64,000 nucleotides of DNA. Source: Cytidiella melzeri. Lineage: Eukaryota; Basidiomycota; Agaricomycetes; Polyporales; Irpicaceae. Made by a program: the position numbers and the translations under genes. The DNA lies in the NCBI GenBank assembly GCA_022592445.1, contig JABYQR010000078.1, forward strand, positions 82,106-146,105, written 5' to 3'. Shown one piece after another: positions 36,231 to 46,121 of this stretch; the stretch's first letter is position 1, and each line of letters begins with the position of its first letter. The notes beneath the pieces are model-generated. The model was not told where the DNA came from. It did no database searches and was given only the letters and a program-made list of their open reading frames with translations.

Positions 36231-36294
36231 TGTTGGGTGAGTGCCTTGCTGGTGCAACTCACACTACATGGAGTTTCCTGGACTATACAGTTGA
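36231..36294 (+). repeat. Left copy of a ~64-bp direct repeat
   Basis: GTTGGGTGAG, ACTCACACTAC, GGAGTTTCC and GGACTATACAGTTGA occur in the same order and spacing at 43070-43134. Nearly all differences are C-T or G-A transitions, mostly where the right copy has CG. The two copies flank the 36.3-43.1 kb gene pair in the same orientation. Confidence 0.8.
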
Positions 36295-36310
36295 CTAGCG
36301 TTAGCAGGGC

Positions 36311-36344
36311 CGGCAAGCGGCAAGTACAATTCCTGAAGACTTTA
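36311..36344 (+). repeat. Dispersed repeat, copy 1
   Basis: CGGCAAGCGGCAAGTACAAT followed by TCCTGAAG matches 58682-58709 with a few transitions. It shows that this stretch belongs to a repeat family also present in the 50.8-59.5 kb relic zone. Confidence 0.6.
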
Positions 36345-37168
36345 GGCATTTCTCACAATATCTTTGATATTAATAAATTGTAAATCTTACACAGGTATCT
36401 TAAGCATCACAACAGGTATAAATTGCTACTGTAATATCCAAACTGTGTTTTTCTGTGGCCAACATGTTGCAGTTTACATCACTCATGTTTCCGTCATATT
36501 CAGTATGTCTACCTGTACTTATACCCTTGTGAAACCACAGATCTCTGTTATCACTTCCTATATGAGATGTATAGTGATTTTTCCATAGTAAATAATGGCA
36601 TGCAGTTTGTAATCATATCCACTAACTTTCATGACATGTTGGAACCTGACAACGGAAATTACGTCTTGGCAAGGAGATGGCCGCCGTAGGCGGCCCGCGG
36701 AACAGCCCAGGGTTGTTTACCAGCGAGTCGGAAATGATGGCCAGGGGTGAGCACTACGCGAGCCCAGATCCCTGGTTCAGATTGGCTCGCCGCCACGCTC
36801 GCCCTTCACGTTCCTGACCTCAACTCATTACTCTACTGACACAATGCTCCCTACGCTCTGACACCTGAGCACATCACTTCTCTTGCTTCAAGGCTCGTTG
36901 GGTGGTATGACTCACATTTGAAGATTTGAGTAAGTTTCCACCCTCGTATTTGCGCTGCATCAAGCTCACTGACAACCTTGCAGTGGTCATGGTGGATGTC
37001 CGAGCCCCGTACATGTCCTATAACATACCGTAGTACATGCAATGCAGTGGCTGACAAGATCATACTGTCTGGTGTGAGAGGAAAAGTAGATGGCTTCATC
37101 CAAGGTTTGTTTCCGCACATCCATGAGAAATGACGCCAGCCCAAACAGCTTTCCTCGGCACTACCACC

Positions 37169-38079
37169 ATGGACCGCTCTCTCGACAGCCTCTGGGATAA
37201 CCAGCTCGTTCCACTCTCAGCATTCTCCAACGACGACTTTGATAACGGCACCGTAACTTTCCGCCGCATCACTCACGGCAGTGACTCTGCGCTTTCGCGG
37301 CGCCTTCTATCCCCCCTATTACTCTGTGGCAAGAGCATTCTTGACGTGCCTATTCTCTTTCACGTCACTGGCATCCTACATCACGAAGACTGCTCCTTAG
37401 CCAGTCAGAGCACTCCCGGCTCTACCGAAGAGACTGTCACTGTCAAGCTCTGCTTCAAGGAACTGCCGGAGTCAGTCTCCCAGGTTGAATGGGCCCAATG
37501 CGCCACCGCCTTTTGGTGGCTAAATATGCTGGCCTGTAAAGAGTTCATACGGCCGGTGGAGACACAACAGGCATTTTACAATGACTCAGCTGGTCGGCTG
37601 CACATCGTTGTACAAGGCGCGCAGATCAACCCACTGCTAAACGAGGTGAGTTCCCCGGCAAACAGAACGTTGACTTGCTCACATGCTATTAGGGCATCAG
37701 GAACCAGCGGAATGATGGTCAGGTGTTAACCCATCCTTCTGGCGAACAACGACTTGACGACCGCAATGTCCGTCGTGCTTCTCTTTGGCCAAACATATGG
37801 TTCGACTCGCTTAGGAAGACAGACCGCGCAGCTGCACCCGTAGTAGCATCAGGTTTGTCTGTCCACCAGCCACAAACATACACAGCTACCAGAGGCTACG
37901 AGATCCACACTATGATGGACCATGCCATTCGGTTCACTAGCATCTCGCAACTTCCTACCAATGTTCCTATGCGTGTTACATTTTCCCTTGAGCTTCAGAC
38001 TGAGCATCCTTTGATTACCATGCACGCAAAGATTGCAAAAATCACTATCTTAGTACCATATGAGCACGGTCCCATGTAG
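37169..38079 (+). CDS. Unknown protein of 287 aa, element-associated gene 1
   Basis: The family is not recognised. Two exons (37169-37645 and 37693-38079) are joined by a 47-bp intron; the frame stays open across the junction. The ATG at 37169 has a strong context (CACCATGG). An in-frame ATG at 37130 would add 13 residues. The protein is soluble-looking and lacks membrane segments. Blocks worth searching are FRRITHGSDSALSRRLL, QCATAFWWLNMLACKEFIRP and GRLHIVVQGAQINPLLNE; the second half has SLWPNIWFDSLRK and ATRGYEIHTMMDHAIRF. It lies just upstream of, and in the same orientation as, the large transposase-like gene, between the 64-bp direct repeats, which suggests a two-gene mobile element. 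Confidence 0.6.
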
Positions 38080-38409
38080 TGTAGTCTATCAATAGCAGTG
38101 TAACATACACCTTGTTCCCGTTTGTGTCCCATCTCACCTCTCGACCAAGTCTTCCTGTTTCCATCTCCAAGGACGCTACAGTACACTACTCAAAACATTA
38201 GAACTGTCTAAATGCCAGATGATATATATCTGCTTTTGTAAGGAATGTACTTGTAGAGACATCGGCAAACACACCGACAGGAACACAAGCAGCAGGCTAT
38301 ACCACTGGCTGCCATGGAGCGGTAGGCCTCAAACGGGGAGCTCCGTGGCCGCTCCAATTGCCAGCTCACAGCTTGCATGCAACCGCTCTCCTGCTGCTCT
38401 TCGTACTTC

Positions 38410-41400
38410 ATGTCGTTCCATCCCGAGGTCGCGATTGCAGCGCTTCAAGCCCTAATCCCCTCAAAGAGAGATCAAGAAGCCTTCGAGCAAGAATGGATGC
38501 AGAATGTTAGCAATACATACAATTTGGATATGGAACTTACTCACTTCCCATCTTAGGTTGCAAGCCGAGTGATGGGCTGGACAACTGTTCGCCAAGGACA
38601 CCAGTCTCTCCGCCAGGACCAGCTCGAATGGGAGGCGCATGTAGTCAAGTATGTGAACTACATGTCTTGCAGCAAATCAGCTGTGAAGACTGGTCAGCCG
38701 AAGAAAGGGGCAGCATTTCGAGTGCTCAGCAGCCTACCTGTGTGGGGCCCAGTTTTCAATCCGCCAACCTTTTCGGATGTTCTGAGAAGAGACCCGCATG
38801 CTTTGGTTAATAAAAAAACTGGTAGATTGGAAGAGATCAAGCCTACCCAAGCCTACCTTCGCCGTCTCACAGTTGTCCATCCATTCTACTTCCCACAACT
38901 CCGACGGTGCCCATGGAACAGGTCCCACAACATCTCTGGTGATGGTTGGCAGTCATCGGGCAGTCGAGAAGTTCACGACATGTCTCAGGAAGAGACAGCT
39001 ATAGGGTATCAGATCAGGTGCAACGATTGCAAGGACGAGGTCGACAGAAATGGCAAGTCACTTACCTACTGCTTCGCGTTGACGAATTCGGAGTACTGGG
39101 AAGAGCTTGGAGAAGATTACCGTACACTTCCCTGTGTGTTCTTCAGCTTCTAGACCTGATGCGGTTTAAATACACTTACAGATAAAATCTTCAGGCAAAA
39201 TACCCCACTTCTTTCACAAGTGTGCACTTACCCGCAAGTTGTTCAACGTTATCGTTGAGTTCCGCTTGCCGCTGACGACGTTAGGACTGGCTACGCATAT
39301 TGAACGTGAGAGCGACTGCAAACGCACCTCACACACCAGCACTGACACAGAATGCAGAACTTCACCTTCTACAGTACCATCAAAAGCGACTAGAGTACTT
39401 GCGTTTCATCGAGGACGTGATCTCACCAGCGCAGAAGAGCCAGTCAAAGCTGATGTTCAGCTATCAGTTTGCTGTTGCCCCTTTCTCTGCTCCGCAAAAT
39501 CCCAAGGGCTACAACAACAATTCAATCAGTCATGAGATGATTACAGAGGTCTACGCTCACTTTGGTGCTCTTCGTCTACAGGAATCAGCGCAGTATATGC
39601 GAACACTGGGAGGTGAGTTGTGTGTTTCGAGCTTGCTGTCATAATGTCTTGGACTCATCTTGATGCTGCTTATTAGCTGTCACGCTATCATTCGATCATA
39701 CCTTCCGTGTTGCTCATAAAGCCACCATAACATCAAAAGATGGGAAGAGGGAGAGAGTCTGGAAGGGAGGTATGTTCTCAGCGGTCAACAAAAAAAACGA
39801 AATTGTTCTATATGTAAGTACGTGAATTGACTGCCTGCGTCTCATCTGATAATTTGAATTGGTAGCGTTTCTGTCAAAGCGGTGCAAACAATGAGTTTGG
39901 AGAGTCACTAGCAGGCCTTCGACGCAGGCTTGAAGAACTTGACTTACCTGTATCAGAGCTGCTCGTCGTAGCAGACAACTGCTGCACGGTTGCGGGAGCT
40001 GTGAACAAGAACTTGCCAGGTGCCTTTCTTGGGCTCAACCTCAAGCACTTCAAAGGACGGTGAGTAGCGGTGCTTTGCAACACTATCCTTTGCCTATCTC
40101 TAAGGTTTGCCATAGATACGAGGCCGTCATTGTTGGCGGAGTTCATAATCCGCACCGCCCTGCAGTATTGCGTGACATCGTCAACGCAATTCTAGAGTGT
40201 CCTGCGGAAGACGGAAGACCTGCAAGATGGCGTCCCCAGGAAGAGCAGGCGGTCATGCTCAAAGCAATGTACCAAAAGTGGCTCGCTCATGGTGGGGTGT
40301 GGTCCGAAGCAGCAGCAAAGGTCAGTACCCATGATTTACGTTGGTAATCGAGAAGATAAGTGGAACTTCCCTTACACAACAGGCACATACCGTTCAGATG
40401 GGGCATGTTATCAAAGGGTGCCTGTCTTGTCCCCGGAGTGATGTTCGGTCTGATGGAAGTCGGATTGAGGGTTCCCACAAGGGCTGGAACCCTTTACAAC
40501 GCGCGAACCCCTCTGGATATCAAGCAATTCTTTTCCTCGCTGGTGACCATGTTCAACGACGAAACATTAGTGTTATCTCCAACTCGAAAGAGTTTTCCCC
40601 CTCCCTCTTCATTGCTTCGTCACACGGCTGCCATCACCTCGCACTTGTCAACTTTATTGCTCATCGATGGAACACATTTCTCAACGACCACAATCCTTCG
40701 ACGACACCAAGAGGAACACTTACGTTGACCAACCATGCCACCCTTCATTTGCTTCCAACCCTTGCCAATGTTCTGAGCCAAGAGACCTTCGGCGCTGTGG
40801 TATCAACTCACGCGATGACGTTTGGTGGCCTAGTGAAGATTGAAGACGACGACGACGACGACAATCTTCTGGACATCAGTTTGTACGACGAAGAGAGGCG
40901 CCAGGAAATCTTACAAGAGATGAACATCGACCCTCAGCTTGCCAACACGTTCAAGAAGAGAATACTCGTACCTATCGATCCCGTGTTACTCGAATGCTCA
41001 CCATCGAGTACTATCGACGCCGAGCCATCAAGTACTATCAACGCCGACACGGTCACCAACAAGTCAGCCAAAGTCGAGCTTGTGGAATCTGAGCCAACGC
41101 TGTTTACTGAAGTGTCAAAGGGAAAGGCTCTGTTCGAAGCCCTAGTAGTGGTAAGCAGTGCGGTTGACGCTTTTTGTTGCGAGATTTTGACTCTTCTGGA
41201 TAGGACCTCACACAGGACAGCGAACCACCAACATCAAGCCTCGACAGTACCAGATCAGCCGGCAAGCGTAAGGCAGATGCACAAGCCCAGCGTACAGGTG
41301 GCAAAGAAACCAAGAAACCCCGCGTCACATCAGCAAGCAAAGATGCACGAACGACCGTCACGAAAGTAAGTCCGATTTCAATGTGAAGTGAAGATGGGCG

Positions 41401-42717
41401 AACTTACCGTTACTACAGCAGAACAGCATACACCGCTTTTTTGCATCTTCAGGTTTCCTGCCCTCTTCGTCAATGGACACCTTACAAACGCCTGCTATCG
41501 CTGGCTTCACGAGCCCGGAGTCTATTGTTTCAGATGCAGCTGCAATGTGCGCTGCCTTTGTTCCTTCGACAAGCTCCTCGACATCTACCTCAGGCTTCAC
41601 GCCGTTCACGCCCATGTCAACCCAATTCGGTCACGTCAAGCCACTAAGTGCAGTCGTCGCGACAAAATCACCAGCTGCTCCGAACTCCTCAACTCCAGCG
41701 ATGACGGCACCGCCGGTTTCTGTGTCCTGTGTCCGAACTGCTCCCAGCACTGTTGAGGCACTGTCTGAACGCTTACCACTCCCTGATGACATGCTCGGGC
41801 TGACCCCATCTGCGAGGCTTTTCAAGATTCACACGAACATCGATCCAACTTCGCTCAAGATCAGCGGCGACGTTGAATACTTCCTATTTATGGATTTGCG
41901 TGCAAAGCACCACTGGGCCTCTCATCGCATGACATCAACTTCGTATGTTGAGGCTACACACAACTACAACGAAGCTCTTGTAGCAGCGTACCAGAACAAA
42001 TCGAGCCATCCGCCATCAAAGAAGAATCCGCGGGCCATCATGGACAAGCTCGGGGAAATCGAGGGGGAGGTGCTCGAAAGACTGGCGCGAAATGATTTCA
42101 AATGTGAGTCGAGTCTCGAGCTTATCGTTTGAGAATGTGCTCACTGCGACCATCACTCATTAGCAAAGAGCACCGGATCGTCAACATTCTGGTCGCGTCA
42201 TTGCTCAGCTGTGAACCTTGTGGAAACTGGCCCAAAGGACAAGCCAAAACGTGTGGGCGGCATCTGCACGCGCTGCCAAACGATTATGCACCCTGGAAAG
42301 GAGGGCGCACCAGAGAATCACAAGCGCGGATTGTGCTCGGACGGAGTCCCAACACACATGTCCTCTGTCAAGTACGACAACGATAAGAAAATGCAGGAGA
42401 CAACACCACCCTGGCCTCAGCCGGCCGGCCTGTTCACAAAAATGAAGAAGGTCCACTACTTCCACCCCTTGGCATTCTTGGCCGTTGTCCGCCACATGTA
42501 CGAGGTCGCCGTGATACAGCAGGATGCAGGCGCGTTGACCATGGAGCACGAGGCGTTTGCAGAAATGCTTCTGCAGCGCATCAAAACCATCGACGGCAGC
42601 ATTCTTTTCCGCCTGTTCCCTCAACTTCAAATCCCTCCTTCCACCCCGGCTTCCCTCATTGTTGATATTCATGGTGTACGTTTCCTTCGTGTTGACTGCC
42701 TACGCAATGAGGCTTGA
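38410..42717 (+). CDS. Large transposase-like protein (DUF6729-type, candidate DDE fold)
   Basis: The first nine exons (38410-38505, 38557-39133, 39195-39305, 39358-39612, 39677-39813, 39866-40059, 40116-40320, 40383-41150, 41204-41365) give 835 codons without a stop. Two more (41473-42103, 42164-42717) give 395. The join at 41366-41472 does not keep frame in any way I could find, so either a small exon is missed or a second gene starts at ATG 41473. The N-terminal part (TFSDVLRRDPHALVNKKTGR, HPFYFPQLRRCPW, GYQIRCNDCKDE) looks like the DUF6729 zinc-binding region found in many agaricomycete proteins. A candidate catalytic triad follows: Asp in LSFDHTFRV, Asp in LLVVADNCC and Glu in DGSRIEGSHKGWNPLQR. 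The C-terminus has a zinc-like GGICTRCQTIMHPGKEG. Family assignment is from memory. The DDE reading is inference. Confidence 0.6.
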
Positions 42718-43170
42718 ATTGGGACACTCAAACGTTAACACCCGCGCCGCGCGGTGGTAGTTCAAGTACCATTTTTGCAGCTTCAAGTGGTGCGGTGTAC
42801 ATAAAAATAGAATAGGGATACTATTTTACATGTCCTCTCTCAGAATTTGAAGCATCTTGCTTACGAAAACCGTCGCTGCTGATTGATGAACGGTGTAATA
42901 CTAGCGCACAAAATGTGGCCTCCTACGAAAAGTGTACGAAGCGCCCGCTAAGTCGTTGAGTCTGGTGGGCGCTAGTGTTGTGTCCTCTCGACCTAACGGA
43001 CCTACACGACCTAACAGGTCCACCCCTTGCCATCACAAACCTCCTCTGACAACCAGCTCTTGCTCTTATTGTTGGGTGAGCACCTCGCCGGTGCGACTCA
43101 CACTACGCGGAGTTTCCCGGACTATACAGTTGATTGGAAATCCAATCTAGAAGTACCTACATCATGCATC
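42718..43170. other. Flank between the gene pair and the left LTR of element 2
   Basis: No gene is supported. The stretch contains the right copy of the 64-bp direct repeat and short GACCTAACGG/GACCTAACAGG tandem-like words around 42990-43020. It is not homologous to transposase copy B, although the other side of element 2 is. Confidence 0.5.
43070..43134 (+). repeat. Right copy of the ~64-bp direct repeat
   Basis: This is the CpG-rich version of the repeat at 36231-36294. GTGAG...CTCAC and CACC...GGTG words within it could pair as nested stems. It ends about 36 bp before the left LTR of element 2. Confidence 0.75.
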
Positions 43171-43928
43171 TGTCATGGATGGCCTGACTAGCCCTTAATT
43201 TTTGCAATTTACCTCTTGTTTTTATCTATAAAACTCCGGGCTGCAGCTTAGTTGCAACCTTTCCTACATAAACTCCCTTTGCACGTCTATTAAGCGCCCG
43301 TATCACGTGGCTTAGACGCTCCACACGGTCACATTACTTGCTACTACGTCACACTGGCATGTGACTTAGCTTAAGTAAGACCACATGGCTACAGACACAT
43401 GGTTCAGCCCATAGCTAGGGTTTGACGTCATAGATACTGTCCACATGAGCTCCTTATTGTTCTTTCCTTATTGTTCTCTTTATGGAAGGATGTTCTCACA
43501 GGTGTGGGAATGGAATACAATAGTTGGTCTCCTTTTAGATAGATTCTCTCACGAGTAGAGTTCTTGGCAAGGTCAAGACAATAGCTATTGTTCTCCTTTA
43601 GGTAGTTCTTTTGTTCTTCGTTCACACGGCTTCTTGCAAAGCCTGCCCTCAACATGGTCTGTGCGCAGGTCCCTGAAGTCTATATATACTGCTACATGTA
43701 CGCTCCTAGCCCCCCATCTCGACCTCTTGGTCTTTACTGGGCTAGGTAAGCCACCCCCTCTTGTACTATATAGCTGGTAGTACAAATGCTAACTTGGTCT
43801 TTACTGGGCTAGCCTTCTGAATAAGTTTGATAGCTGGTGAACGCATTGTGCTTCACGCCTGCCACCACCTCCTCGTCGTCATCCGCATCGTGTCCCTTTT
43901 TGTCACGTCGAGCCCTGTCTCCGTGTCA
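43171..43928 (+). repeat. 5' LTR of element 2
   Basis: It begins TGTCATGGATGG and ends CCGTGTCA, and is collinear with 50083-50833. A TATA-like run (TATATATACTGC) lies near 43680. An intron-like unit at 43746-43812 (67 nt, GTAAG...CTAG) is bordered by a 20-nt direct repeat at 43726-43745 and 43793-43812. Differences from the 3' LTR are mostly single-base indels. Confidence 0.9.
43746..43812 (+). other. Intron-like unit in the 5' LTR of element 2
   Basis: The unit is 67 nt, with donor GTAAGC, branch-like GCTAAC and acceptor GGGCTAG. Equivalent units lie at 50651-50717 in the 3' LTR and 51613-51679 in the truncated LTR, where the branch site reads TACTAAC. Placed after the TATA box, it would be in the leader of the genomic RNA. 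Confidence 0.5.
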
Positions 43929-44073
43929 TTAGGTCGAGATCGTTGTGTAAACCCTGGGTCCCCACTCCCACCGTTTTTAAAAGTTTATTCCTGTTTGACG
44001 AGTACGTCTCCGGTCTTCTCATACCGTTGAGCTACACTTACGTCGTCCGTTTCTACCCCCTGCGCGTTGTCTA

Positions 44074-44801
44074 GTGCCCAAGGACACGCGCCCCCGTTTT
44101 TCTAAGAACCTCTCTACAACTGAGCCTCAGCTCAAGAGGTCTCTTCCATCATCGTTCCTTGACGCTCTCGCTGAAAAGCGTAAGAGCGGTCAACCTCATC
44201 GCTGGTCTGACAAAGACCTGGTCACCGTCGCGAAGTACGTGTCCAAGAAGCCGCCTGTCAAAGGCATCACCCTCACCGTCCCCTCTTACGAGGAAAACCA
44301 ACAACTTCGCGCTTCTGCCAGAGCATACGGAGAACGCGCCGCTGAAGAACGTGCTCGCACTCTAGCTGAGCAGCGAACCCACAAGCCAACTCTCTCGGAG
44401 CGGCTCGCCAAACTTCCTCCGCCCACTCCCGCCCCCGCAGCACCCGAACCGGTACTCATCGACTTTAAAAGTTGACGCCGGTAGATCTCGTCGGCATCTT
44501 CAAGCCAAAACTCACCGCCGTCCGTACTCGCTTGCAAGCTCTCACGGAGCTTGAAGAACTCCTAAACCGCGCCAACCCCGACCACCGTCGCGTGCTGCTT
44601 CACCTCGTCAACAAGGTCAATCCTTTCCTCAACCGAGTCGACGATCTCGCTCCCGTCACAGCAGACCGCGAGTGGCAGCTCTTGGACTGGGGTTGTAAAG
44701 CAATTGGGAAAGTTTCCTTCAAGCAGCTTCGTAAAAACTACAATAGAGTTTTAGCACAACTTAACGTAGTCAATAGTGATAGCTACTTCGAGTGGATCTA
44801 G
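44074..44801 (+). CDS. Pre-gag reading frames of element 2
   Basis: Two consecutive frames (44074-44475 and 44472-44801) touch at GACTTTAAAAGTTGA and are in different phases. The first encodes a basic, Ala/Pro-rich protein with KRSLPSSFLDALAEKRKSGQ and no internal ATG near its start. The second is helical (PKLTAVRTRLQALTELEELL) and ends FEWI. Together they may be one protein split by a one-base error. Similar leader proteins precede gag in several basidiomycete gypsy elements, but their function is unknown. Confidence 0.45.
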
Positions 44802-44873
44802 ACACGACCACAGTTTTGCCCACCACGCTACAATTACATACATTTCTTCGATTCAAGCACGGTCACAGACGAC

Positions 44874-46121
44874 ATGGATCCCAACCAGCCCGCCGCCCCT
44901 GCTGCCCCAGCCGCCCCAGTCGCCAACCTGAGCCAGCAAGACGGCCTGAATATGTTGGGCGTCTTGACACAAAAGATGGTAGACCTGACCAACCAGGTGG
45001 CTGCACTTGCAGCTGCACAGACACCAGCGGTGGCCGCTGCTACCCACGCTTCTCGGGAAAGAAGCATAGTTGAGAAACCAGTCTCCTTCAAGGGGAAAAC
45101 ATCGTCGGAAGCCCGGCTCTTCCGCCACGCGTTCATAGTATGGGCGCAAAATCAAGGAAAAGCGTTCTTCCAGCAAGACGCGCAAGGCCATGTCCGGGTG
45201 GACAACAACGGCGCGAGGATCTTTGATCCTCATAAACTCATCACAAGCGCCCTGTCCTTCATGCAAGAGGACACCGCTGATTGGGCTCGCCCTCACATTG
45301 AGGAGTTAGCCAATAGCAAACCAGCATTTGGAAATGACTGGGACACATTTATCGAGGCTTTTAAAGCCAAATTCGAGCCTATAGATGCTGTCATGGAGGC
45401 CAAGACGAAAGTCGCCAACATGAAGCAAGGCAACAAGACCTTCGCCGCCCACATCTCCGAGTTTGAGACATGGGCCCCTCGCACTGGCTGGAGCCAGCAG
45501 GACCTCTTTGACCGCCTCAAGTCGAGCTTGAGCACCGAGTACTTGCAACATGTCTCGTACTTTCAAACCCGCGCCGCTACCTACGACGCCCTCAAGGACC
45601 AGTGCAAGGCAGTCGATGCTCAACTTGCCGACCTCCGCAACAGCACCGGCAAGGTCATGGTGGACAGCTCGTCAGGGCACGGCAAGTCCCATCAGCAGGC
45701 GTTCCGCGATCCCAATGCTATGGAGATCGATGCCTCCCGTTTCTCCGCCTCGTTTGACTCGCTCTTTGCGGGTCTGGGCAAACAGGAGATCTTCCAGAAA
45801 TGGAAGAAGGAGATGAGCAAGCGCTGCTCGGTTTGCGGATCTGAGAGTCACAAGAAGAGGGACTCGAAGCACCCAGACGACCCGGTCTGCAACCACTGCG
45901 GTGGCACCGGTCACTGGGGGGCAGTTTGCCTAAAACGGCTCCAAGGCGTCCCTAAGGGACAAAAGGTTGCCGCTACCTCGTCGACATCGTCGACTACTAC
46001 TGCAGCCAAGCAAGACGCGTCCAACGACAAGGATGCTAAAATTGCTGCGCTCAAGGACATGCTTGACATCCAGAAGAAGCAAATGGATGAGATGGCAGCA
46101 AAAATTAATGCGGTTTTTTGA
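44874..46121 (+). CDS. gag: Gag (capsid and zinc knuckle) of element 2
   Basis: An intact frame of 415 residues starts at ATG 44874. After an Ala/Pro-rich start and a short coiled coil (LTQKMVDLTNQVAALAAAQ), residues ~70-240 match the retrotransposon Gag capsid domain (ITSALSFMQEDTADWARPHI; DWDTFIEAFKAKFEPIDAVM). The C-terminus has a CCHC zinc knuckle, CNHCGGTGHWGAVC, preceded by a CSVCGSESH half-knuckle. It would form the particle that packages element RNA. The stop (TGA at 46119-46121) follows a run of six T, and pol is open in the -1 frame there. Confidence 0.88.
   Translation: MDPNQPAAPAAPAAPVANLSQQDGLNMLGVLTQKMVDLTNQVAALAAAQTPAVAAATHASRERSIVEKPVSFKGKTSSEARLFRHAFIVWAQNQGKAFFQQDAQGHVRVDNNGARIFDPHKLITSALSFMQEDTADWARPHIEELANSKPAFGNDWDTFIEAFKAKFEPIDAVMEAKTKVANMKQGNKTFAAHISEFETWAPRTGWSQQDLFDRLKSSLSTEYLQHVSYFQTRAATYDALKDQCKAVDAQLADLRNSTGKVMVDSSSGHGKSHQQAFRDPNAMEIDASRFSASFDSLFAGLGKQEIFQKWKKEMSKRCSVCGSESHKKRDSKHPDDPVCNHCGGTGHWGAVCLKRLQGVPKGQKVAATSSTSSTTTAAKQDASNDKDAKIAALKDMLDIQKKQMDEMAAKINAVF

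Noticed and set aside
39034..39133. GC-AG intron starting at GGCAAGTCAC in the large transposase-like gene
   Set aside because: The sequence is open and reads YCFALTNSEYWEE, which looks coding, and no intron is needed to keep the frame.
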